This document shows, piece after piece, positions 1-4,585 of a stretch of DNA of 6,809 bases (the stretch's first letter is position 1; each line of letters opens with the position of its first letter). A model generated the notes under the pieces. That model was given only the letters and a program-made list of their open reading frames with translations. It was not told the origin of the DNA and did not search any database. Origin of the DNA: an uncultured Lachnospiraceae bacterium. GTDB taxonomy: Bacteria; Bacillota; Clostridia; Lachnospirales; Lachnospiraceae. Both the position numbers and the translations under genes were made by a program. The stretch lies in NCBI GenBank assembly GCA_946630645.1, contig CAMOZD010000072.1, positions 1 to 6,809 on the forward strand. Direction: 5' to 3'.

Positions 1-1
1 C

Positions 2-136
2 CACAATGCCCAAAATAAACGCCGGTCAGAGCGTACTGAGGGCACGATTACGAAATCTAATATTATTCTGTACGTAGGGCTTGCGTGTATAGCTGTAGCC
101 GTCATAAGTATATTTTTATTCATCCATTCACTTTAG
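2..136 (+). CDS. 3' end of an unidentified gene; C-terminal membrane anchor (partial)
   Basis: The frame is open from the left edge to a TAG at 134-136 and gives 44 residues with no in-frame ATG, GTG or TTG, so the start lies outside the window. A basic, polar stretch (KRRSER, then TEGTITKSN) is followed by about 21 hydrophobic residues (IILYVGLACIAVAVISIFLF) and then IHSL before the stop. This is the pattern of a single C-terminal transmembrane helix, with the basic side expected in the cytoplasm. A hairpin terminator follows 31 bases after the stop, which supports a real gene end. The family cannot be named from this tail. It could be the last helix of a polytopic membrane protein or a tail anchor. 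Chance openness of a 135-base frame cannot be excluded. Confidence 0.5.
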   Translation, partial: HNAQNKRRSERTEGTITKSNIILYVGLACIAVAVISIFLFIHSL

Positions 137-160
137 AAAAACCAAACTCTCCTATAAAGC

Positions 161-235
161 AAAAAATGCGTCGCAGTCACGATCTTCCCATTATTTATGA
201 ATGGGCGAGAATGTTACTGCGACGCTTGCCTTTTT
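161..235. terminator. Large hairpin, probable bidirectional terminator
   Basis: Arms GCGTCGCAGT (168-177) and ACTGCGACGC (216-225) are a perfect 10-bp inverted repeat. Inside lie TCT/AGA (183-185 with 208-210) and CCCATT/AATGGG (187-192 with 200-205), with a 7-base loop. The six A at 161-166 become a U-tract one base after the stem in leftward transcripts, so it suits the aldo/keto reductase gene ending at 314. Rightward, a weaker T5 tract (231-235) follows the stem by five bases and could serve the partial gene ending at 136. Confidence 0.75.
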
Positions 236-313
236 ACCGTCCTGTGAAGGCTGTAATAATTATGGCATTATGATATTTTATAGTATTATTGCATCCTGTG
301 ATATTCTGGCATC

Positions 314-1240
314 TTATGGCAGGTCATTTCCCGCGGCCAGGTAGACCTCATACCATTCCTTACGGCTGAGTTCAATCTCTGTGGCCAGGGCTGCCTCCTT
401 AATCCTGCTAACCTTTGTGGTGCCTGTCACTGCCTGCATCCGGCCCGGATAGCGCAGCACCCAGGCAAAGGCTATGGCTGTAGGCGTAACCCCTTTCTCT
501 GCCGCAAGCCGGTCGAGGACCTTGTTAAGCTCCTGATACTTGTCGCTGCCTAAGAATACTCCCTCAAAATATCCATGCTGGAGGGGAGACCAGGCCTGGA
601 TAACGATATCATGGAGCCTGCAGTACTCGAAGATACTGCTGTCCCTGACGATGCCGGCATCCTGTTCCATGTTCACATGGAAGCCTGCGTTAAGGGAGGG
701 GGTAAAGGCTGCGGACAGCTGCAGCTGGTTGGTCATAATGGGTGTTTTTACTTTCTTCTTAACCAGCTCGATCATCATGGGGTTCATGTTGGAAACGCCA
801 AAATCAACCACCTTGCCGGCCTTGACCAGCTGGTCTATGGCCTCAGCGATCTCCTCCGGCTCCATGAGGGCATCCGGTCTGTGGAGCAGCAGGGAGTCGA
901 TATGGTCCACTTTCAGTCTTTGAAGGATCTGGTCCGTTGCCTCAAGAATATGCTTTTTGGAAAAGTCAAAATAGACAAAGCCTTCATCCCTTATGCCACA
1001 CTTGGACTGGATCCACATTTTCTCTCTCAAGTCAGGCCTGCGGGCCAGGGTCTCTCCCAGGAGGGATTCACAGCCGCCGCCCGCATAGATATCGGCGATA
1101 TCAAAGGCATTAATGCCCACATCCAGGGCTCCATCGATCAGACGGGCCAGCTCATCCGGTGTCATCTTGTCAATCCTCATAAGACCCACGATAATCTGGG
1201 ACAAGTCTTTTTTATTCTTACTGAATTCAATATATTTCAT
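314..1240 (-). CDS. Aldo/keto reductase (YdhF-like), 308 aa
   Basis: Predicted cytosolic NAD(P)H-dependent oxidoreductase that reduces carbonyl compounds to alcohols; the substrate is unknown. The AKR catalytic tetrad is visible as D47 and Y52 (in FDIADIY), K80 (in IQSKCGI) and H120 (in LLLHRPD). GVSN at 148-151 and the late segment VTGTTKVSRI (271-280), where AKRs bind the cofactor phosphate or adenine, also fit. The length of 308 is normal for the family. HRPDALMEPEEIAEA (120-134) resembles the YdhF branch, whose members are poorly characterised. The start is supported by AAAGGAG eight bases upstream of ATG. The gene has its own candidate promoter at 1338-1366 and is separated from the upstream hydrolase gene by a terminator, so it is probably monocistronic. 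The long open frame on the opposite strand is a shadow. The family call is secure; the physiological role is not. Confidence 0.93.
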   Translation of the reverse strand: MKYIEFSKNKKDLSQIIVGLMRIDKMTPDELARLIDGALDVGINAFDIADIYAGGGCESLLGETLARRPDLREKMWIQSKCGIRDEGFVYFDFSKKHILEATDQILQRLKVDHIDSLLLHRPDALMEPEEIAEAIDQLVKAGKVVDFGVSNMNPMMIELVKKKVKTPIMTNQLQLSAAFTPSLNAGFHVNMEQDAGIVRDSSIFEYCRLHDIVIQAWSPLQHGYFEGVFLGSDKYQELNKVLDRLAAEKGVTPTAIAFAWVLRYPGRMQAVTGTTKVSRIKEAALATEIELSRKEWYEVYLAAGNDLP

Positions 1241-1311
1241 GCCGGAACTCCTTTCTTTTTACAACTGCAGCGGACTGCAGCCTGTCCTTACATCTGTTGC
1301 AGCTTCCCGTA

Positions 1312-1327
1312 TGGCCCGGCCGGGCCA
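1312..1327. repeat. Perfect 16-base GC-only-core palindrome in the reductase leader
   Basis: TGGCCCGGCCGGGCCA equals its own reverse complement. It lies 11 to 26 bases downstream of the -10 box at 1338-1343, so it falls at or just after the predicted start of the reductase transcript. It contrasts with the AT-rich surroundings of other promoters here. A position just after the start point suits a repressor operator. A short RNA hairpin is less likely because the palindrome has no loop. Confidence 0.6.
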
Positions 1328-1337
1328 GGTTTCCCGC

Positions 1338-1366
1338 ATGCTAACACAGACGGAACCAATTATCAA
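1338..1366 (-). promoter_or_regulatory. Candidate sigma-A promoter for the aldo/keto reductase
   Basis: Read leftward: TTGATA (-35, 1361-1366), a 17-base spacer, then TAGCAT (-10, 1338-1343) preceded by TGT, which gives an extended -10. Transcription would start near 1331 and leave a leader of about 90 bases containing the 16-base palindrome. Inferred from consensus only. Confidence 0.5.
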
Positions 1367-1390
1367 TAGAGCCGGCCCATCATTATGTGC

Positions 1391-1475
1391 CAAAAAAGAA
1401 CAAAACAGTCATCCAGGTCTGACAGGTTCCGTTTGTCCTTTTCTTCAAACGGAACACAGACATGAATGACTGTTT
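1391..1475 (-). terminator. Three-tier hairpin, probable terminator of the hydrolase gene
   Basis: Three nested perfect stems: AAACAGTCAT/ATGACTGTTT (1403-1412 with 1466-1475), GTCTG/CAGAC (1417-1421 with 1457-1461) and GTTCCGTTTG/CAAACGGAAC (1426-1435 with 1446-1455), closed by a 10-base loop. In the leftward transcript the last arm is followed by UG, UUC and six U (1391-1402), as expected for intrinsic termination of the hydrolase gene that ends at 1600. The rightward side lacks a good U-tract. The 25 paired bases and nested layout are more elaborate than a typical terminator. Confidence 0.7.
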
Positions 1476-1531
1476 GATTCTCAATCTATATTTTGCTTAT
1501 TTTCTACGACACTCCACAGTTTTTCCCATGA

Positions 1532-1558
1532 TAATCAGCAAAATATTTCTGCTTATTA
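1532..1558. repeat. Imperfect inverted repeat, 9-base arms
   Basis: TAATCAGCA (1532-1540) and TGCTTATTA (1550-1558) are inverted copies with one mismatch, separated by nine bases that include AAATATTT. It lies in the presumed 3' untranslated region of the hydrolase gene. It may be a weak RNA hairpin or a chance AT-rich match. Confidence 0.3.
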
Positions 1559-1599
1559 CTCATGACGGTTAACAAGCTGTGATCTCCCTGCCCTCCTGA

Positions 1600-2406
1600 T
1601 TATTCATAGTAAAGTGGTGCCTTCTTTAAGGTCTGGAAGAGATCCCAGTCGTGGGCAGGAATCATGGTCGCATGGTACTTGTTGGTCAGATAACGTACCC
1701 GCTCAATGGACTTAAAATACTCTGGTCTCTGACCCAGGAGACCGGAAGCCTTTCCTGGCGGGCCATAGATTTCCATGGTGTAAACCGCATCCATGGGGAA
1801 TACAAAGGTTCCTTCCTTTTCCAGGTGGATAATCAGCCCCAGCAGACCTGGCGTATGACCAGGAAGATTCACCACTTCCACACCGGGAACCAGTTCGAAA
1901 TCATCCTCAACCAGCCGGTAATGGTCCACTACCACATCCAGGTCATTCTTACAGTACCCCACCCACTGGGTGTAATCGTTGGTCACTCTGACCATGGTCT
2001 GGGCATACTCAAAATCCGCCTTGGGCGCATAGATATCCGCATGCTTAAAAAGGTGGACATTGCCAGTATGGTCAAAATGCATATGGGACAGAACCACCGT
2101 ATCTATGTCTGAAGGACGGAGACCGACCAGGGCCAGCTGCACCTCCAGGTTCTGCTCGATTGTCTGATGAAGATCATAGGCGTCTGCGATATCCGGCGCC
2201 CAATGACCCTTCATGGCATTCATATTACTGCCGGTATCATAGAGAATCCAGCCATTGTCATGCTGGATCAGGATACACATGACCGGCAGATTATAAAATG
2301 TGTGTTTTACGTCAGGGTTACTCCTTGTTGCTATGGTGGAATTAGCCACCACATTATTCTTGTCCGTCTTCAGATAACCCGTGTCGAGGATATAAAATCT
2401 AAGCAT
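1600..2406 (-). CDS. N-acyl-homoserine-lactonase-like MBL-fold hydrolase, 268 aa
   Basis: Predicted cytosolic dinuclear zinc hydrolase of the metallo-beta-lactamase fold, closest in layout to AiiA/AttM-type lactonases. The metal site is complete: HMHFDH (108-113) gives H108, H110, D112 and H113; H184 is in LPGHTPG; D206 is in PMDA; H252 is in PAHD. Tyr209, three residues after D206, matches the catalytic tyrosine position of AiiA (D191/Y194). The 268-residue length and the ILYDTG strand (54-59) also fit. AGGAGG seven bases before ATG fixes the start. There is no signal peptide. The gene is divergent from the DUF6506 gene and ends in a strong terminator, so it is probably transcribed alone. 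Lactone hydrolysis is inferred from the family. Related enzymes act on other lactones or esters, and true quorum quenching cannot be read from the sequence. Confidence 0.88.
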   Translation of the reverse strand: MLRFYILDTGYLKTDKNNVVANSTIATRSNPDVKHTFYNLPVMCILIQHDNGWILYDTGSNMNAMKGHWAPDIADAYDLHQTIEQNLEVQLALVGLRPSDIDTVVLSHMHFDHTGNVHLFKHADIYAPKADFEYAQTMVRVTNDYTQWVGYCKNDLDVVVDHYRLVEDDFELVPGVEVVNLPGHTPGLLGLIIHLEKEGTFVFPMDAVYTMEIYGPPGKASGLLGQRPEYFKSIERVRYLTNKYHATMIPAHDWDLFQTLKKAPLYYE

Positions 2407-2593
2407 AATTGCCTCCTGTAAATAACTGAACTATCATGTAATCATCTCCGACAGGTTACAAAGGAATCTTCTTTTTATAGAAGATATATTTTTTTTCAGT
2501 TTATCACCATATTCTGCCTTCAAATGAGAAATATTGGTCATTATTATGGTAATAATCCATAGAGGCCACCTTTCCCGCATTTTATCAGAACTG

Positions 2594-2618
2594 ATGGGGA
2601 ATAGCACAAGCACCCCAT
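2594..2618. repeat. Operator-like inverted repeat upstream of the DUF6506 -10 box
   Basis: ATGGGG (2594-2599) and CCCCAT (2613-2618) are perfect inverted arms separated by 13 bases. The centre lies near -36 relative to the start predicted from the TATAAT at 2630-2635, so a bound protein would cover the -35 region. The arms are short enough for chance. Confidence 0.4.
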
Positions 2619-2629
2619 TTTATTTAGGT

Positions 2630-2635
2630 TATAAT
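2630..2635 (+). promoter_or_regulatory. -10 box of the DUF6506 gene promoter
   Basis: A perfect TATAAT lies 25 bases before the ATG at 2661. This predicts a leader of about 20 bases, just enough for the GGGGGTGA ribosome binding site (2647-2654). No TTGACA-like -35 box is found at 16 to 18 bases upstream, and there is no TGn extension. The promoter may therefore be weak or activator-dependent. Confidence 0.5.
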
Positions 2636-2660
2636 ACTATTATTACGGGGGTGAATAATT

Positions 2661-3128
2661 ATGTTTGAATGTGCTTTTATTTATGTGGCACCTGGTCTGG
2701 ACCCACAGAAGCAGCGTGCGGAGATACCATCTACGGATATTAACATGAATGTTGTAGGCTGTGCCAACTATTCCCAGGCAGTGGAGGTGGCCAAAGAACT
2801 GGTGGCCAAGGGCTGTACGGCTCTGGAGCTTTGTGCCGGTTTTGGCAACGAAGGCATTGCCATGATTAAGCGGGCCGTAGGCCCGGGCATCGCTGTGGGT
2901 GCCATCAAGTTCGACTTCCACCCGGCTTTCGGTTTCAAGAGCGGGGATGAGCTTTTTGACGATACTAAGACTGCCGAAGAAGCAACTTGTCCTGACTGTG
3001 GTGACTGCGCCAGCTGTGCCAGCTGCAGCATGGAGAATTTCTGCAACAACCGGGACCTGGACCTGCCTCCGGCAAAACCCAGGACAGAGTCTCTCAGTTT
3101 ACAGGAATGGATGAAAACCATTAAATAA
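2661..3128 (+). CDS. DUF6506-like protein with a cysteine-rich C-terminal tail, 155 aa
   Basis: The function is unknown. Residues 1-100 look like the DUF6506 family (recognised from memory, not searched): a small alpha/beta domain with VVGCANYSQAVEVAKELVAKG near 31-51, ALELCAGFGNEGIAMIKRAV near 54-73 and VGAIKFDFHP at 79-88. I recall the family as roughly 100 residues, so residues 101-155 are extra. This tail holds Cys110, 113, 116, 119, 122 and 128 (C-x2 repeated, then C-x5-C), followed by a charged, proline-containing end. Such spacing suits a metal or Fe-S site or redox thiols, which is inference. Four more Cys lie in the core (4, 34, 52, 58). There is no signal peptide or membrane segment, so it is probably cytosolic. 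GGGGGTGA six bases before ATG supports the start. It is transcribed alone, divergent from the lactonase-like gene. Confidence 0.75.
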   Translation: MFECAFIYVAPGLDPQKQRAEIPSTDINMNVVGCANYSQAVEVAKELVAKGCTALELCAGFGNEGIAMIKRAVGPGIAVGAIKFDFHPAFGFKSGDELFDDTKTAEEATCPDCGDCASCASCSMENFCNNRDLDLPPAKPRTESLSLQEWMKTIK

Positions 3129-3267
3129 TTTAACAAAGGCCAAAGATCAGCACATAAGCTGACAAAAGAAGGAAACCGTCAGTCTAATCTGGCAAAGGGA
3201 TAATACGTCCCTGGCCGGCCGATTATGGGCTTAAACCCGCCGATTCGACAATTAACCTGCTGTTTAT
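3129..3267. other. Region downstream of the DUF6506 gene, no gene seen
   Basis: The region is about 140 bases and precedes the terminator. It holds small hairpin-forming patches (TCAGC/GCTGA near 3149-3163; GGGA/TCCC near 3198-3212), a GGCCGGCC palindrome near 3214-3221 and a direct repeat of GCCGATT. I recognise no tRNA, riboswitch or coding signal. Confidence 0.4.
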
Positions 3268-3317
3268 AAAAAAGCCAGACTGTTATGAATCTTTTGCATA
3301 ACAGCCTGGCTTTTTTT
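3268..3317. terminator. Bidirectional intrinsic terminator between convergent genes
   Basis: The stem GCCAGACTGTTATG (3274-3287) pairs with CATAACAGCCTGGC (3297-3310) with one A-C mismatch and a nine-base loop. Six A (3268-3273) precede the stem and seven T (3311-3317) follow it, so it terminates in both directions. It serves the rightward DUF6506 gene (stop at 3128) and the leftward peptidase gene (stop at 3413). Confidence 0.92.
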
Positions 3318-3356
3318 CTTGTCCGATCATCTCAGCTGGTTTATATTTATACTTTT

Positions 3357-3428
3357 CCATGATAGTATCCCACGGGCTATGGCTTTATTCTTCCATGATA
3401 GTCTTCCGCAGGCTAGGACTTATTTCTG
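3357..3428 (-). repeat. 36-base imperfect tandem repeat spanning the peptidase stop codon
   Basis: Two adjacent copies, 3357-3392 and 3393-3428, match at 27 of 36 positions and both begin with CCATGATAGT. The second copy contains the last codons and TAG stop of the peptidase gene. Reading past that stop in the same frame gives GRNKS-stop-PAEDYH, then GRIKP-stop-PVGYYH, then GKV-stop. The unit is exactly 12 codons and the TAG is kept in both copies. Confidence 0.7.
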
Positions 3429-4486
3429 CCGATCATCTTTTTGATGGTATCCACATCTACAGCCCCGTAAGCTTTATTGACATCATTGACCCCATAGACA
3501 GGACTCACCCTGCCGCTCCAGAGCCGGCCTCCCTTACGGTTGGCCATAGTCTCCGCGAAATCATGGTAATTATCAGGAGTAATCTGGTCCAGTTCTTCCT
3601 CCGTGTAGAGGGAGGGATCATAGGTCCTCCTGATAAAATTTTTGACAAAGGGTACATAGGAATCACTGTAGATCTTGTTACTGTACTCCAGAATCCTGTC
3701 GATATCCCTGGTCTTCAGGACCTCAAAAAGCCGGAAATAATCCTCCCTGTTACTGTCGATTTTCAGGACATCAAAAGTTTGGGACAGGATGTCACTGGCA
3801 TGGTCGAAAAAGGACAGGTAACCGAAAATATACATGATCTGCCTGAAGTAGATAACAAAAATCTGGGGCAGCAGCATGACGGCAAATTCCTGGTAGGCCC
3901 CGTGGGCTTTTCTAAGACATCCGCTCAGCATCCTTTTTATGGAGATGTCACGGAAGGGTGCCGGCACCTGATTCTTATCCACATCAATGGCTGTGCCGGG
4001 CCTTAGATTCCTCATGACATCCTTAAAGGCTGTCTGGCAGGCATGGTACTCTGAATAAGTATTCATATAGTCAAAGAGCCGCTTGCCTGTGTCCCCCTCG
4101 AAGGGGTTGTCCCCGGAGGGCTTTTCCGGCAGATTAATCTCCCCGTAGACCCCGAAGATCTTCCGGTCCGAAGCCGTATTGACATTTTCTTCCCTCCGGT
4201 CCCTTTCCTTCAGGTCCTCAATGCCCGGTCTGGGCCCCGGGTAGGTCAGGAAATCATAGAGATGGGTGAACTCATGCATGAGCAGAAAATGGACGAACTC
4301 GCTGCGGTAGACAGGGAATCTCCTGGTCAGGTGGAGGACATAATTACCCTCCAGCATCTCCATAAGATCGAAGGATGCCTCCACTCCGTCAGCGGCATCA
4401 AAGCTGATCCCCGAAATCTCAACCTCACTGACATAGTCATGATCCTTTTTATATTTTTTCCATAAATCATTAATCTGTGAAAGCAT
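3413..4486 (-). CDS. Putative zinc metallopeptidase (HEFTH, gluzincin-like), 357 aa
   Basis: No named family is recognised. The key motif is HEFTH at 71-75, a zincin HExxH. A second conserved-looking motif, YSEYHA (144-149), could supply Glu146 as the third zinc ligand, as in gluzincins; this is inference. There is no N-terminal signal peptide. Residues 202-227 (AVMLLPQIF, then VIYFRQIMYIFGYLSFF) are strongly hydrophobic and could be buried helices or a membrane-associated segment. The C-terminal third is charged and helical-looking. The ATG at 4486 is chosen because GGAGGGAG lies three bases upstream. A longer in-frame start at 4528 has no ribosome binding site and would translate through the regulatory hairpin. 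The gene follows the lipoprotein gene by 99 bases without a clear promoter, so cotranscription is plausible. A repeat duplicates its 3' end. Peptidase activity is unproven. Confidence 0.72.
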   Translation of the reverse strand: MLSQINDLWKKYKKDHDYVSEVEISGISFDAADGVEASFDLMEMLEGNYVLHLTRRFPVYRSEFVHFLLMHEFTHLYDFLTYPGPRPGIEDLKERDRREENVNTASDRKIFGVYGEINLPEKPSGDNPFEGDTGKRLFDYMNTYSEYHACQTAFKDVMRNLRPGTAIDVDKNQVPAPFRDISIKRMLSGCLRKAHGAYQEFAVMLLPQIFVIYFRQIMYIFGYLSFFDHASDILSQTFDVLKIDSNREDYFRLFEVLKTRDIDRILEYSNKIYSDSYVPFVKNFIRRTYDPSLYTEEELDQITPDNYHDFAETMANRKGGRLWSGRVSPVYGVNDVNKAYGAVDVDTIKKMIGRNKS

Positions 4487-4489
4487 AAA

Positions 4490-4524
4490 CTCCCTCCAAT
4501 ATACCTTAAGTATATCAGAGGGAG
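4490..4524 (-). promoter_or_regulatory. mRNA hairpin sequestering the peptidase Shine-Dalgarno
   Basis: In the leftward transcript, CUCCCUCUGAUAUAC (4524-4510) pairs along all 15 bases with GUAUAUUGGAGGGAG (4504-4490), closed by the loop UUAAG. Two of the pairs are U-G and G-U. The 3' arm contains the whole SD, GGAGGGAG, and ends three bases before the AUG. Read from the opposite strand the wobble pairs become C-A mismatches, which points to function in the sense RNA rather than as a DNA operator. Only UUU follows the stem, so it is not a convincing terminator. It probably represses translation initiation until opened by temperature, a protein, an RNA or an arriving ribosome; the trigger is not visible. 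Confidence 0.75.
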
Positions 4525-4585
4525 TCATATAAAATGTGAATATTATTACGTAGAATTATGAGAAATATGCAGTCTCAGCCCGGGC

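Larger units (their letters stand above)
1241..1599. other. 359-base gap between the reductase and hydrolase genes
   Basis: No gene is supported here. From left to right it holds the SD and leader of the reductase, a short direct repeat ACTGCAG (1264-1270 and 1274-1280), a 16-base palindrome (1312-1327), a promoter (1338-1366), a complex terminator hairpin (1403-1475) and a smaller imperfect inverted repeat (1532-1558). The part from 1476 to 1599 is AT-rich and would be the 3' untranslated region of the hydrolase transcript. Confidence 0.7.
2407..2660. promoter_or_regulatory. Divergent control region between hydrolase and DUF6506 genes
   Basis: This 254-base AT-rich gap must hold both start points. 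The rightward -10 and an operator-like repeat are listed separately. For the leftward hydrolase the best match is TTGTAA (2456-2461), a 17-base spacer and CATGAT (2433-2438), with four of six matches in each box, so it is weak. Two small inverted repeats are also present: ATCTTC/GAAGAT (2466-2471 with 2480-2485) and ATTATT/AATAAT (2540-2545 with 2551-2556). An eight-T run lies at 2489-2496. No regulator gene adjoins the region. Confidence 0.45.

Noticed and set aside
85..273. 62-residue open frame at the left edge
   Set aside because: It runs through the perfect inverted repeat of the terminator at 168-225 and overlaps the likelier membrane-tail frame ending at 136.
575..1369. 264-residue open frame on the + strand across the reductase gene
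   Set aside because: It is antisense to a gene with a complete AKR catalytic tetrad and a strong RBS. Its own product has no recognisable motif, so it is a codon-bias shadow.
3225..3255. tRNA-like fragment (CCGATTCGACA resembling a T-arm)
   Set aside because: No matching acceptor, D or anticodon arms are present and the T-stem does not pair properly.
3090..3317. Readthrough of the DUF6506 stop into 24 further sense codons
   Set aside because: The extension is short, shows no conserved pattern and lies ahead of a terminator. Twenty-four codons without a stop is not remarkable.
3359..4006. 215-residue open frame on the + strand opposite the peptidase gene
   Set aside because: It overlaps the terminal repeat and the peptidase coding region, has no convincing RBS and shows no family features.
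4487..4528. Upstream in-frame ATG at 4526-4528 as start of the peptidase (371 aa)
   Set aside because: There is no SD before it, while the ATG at 4486 has GGAGGGAG. The extra 14 codons are just the hairpin sequence.
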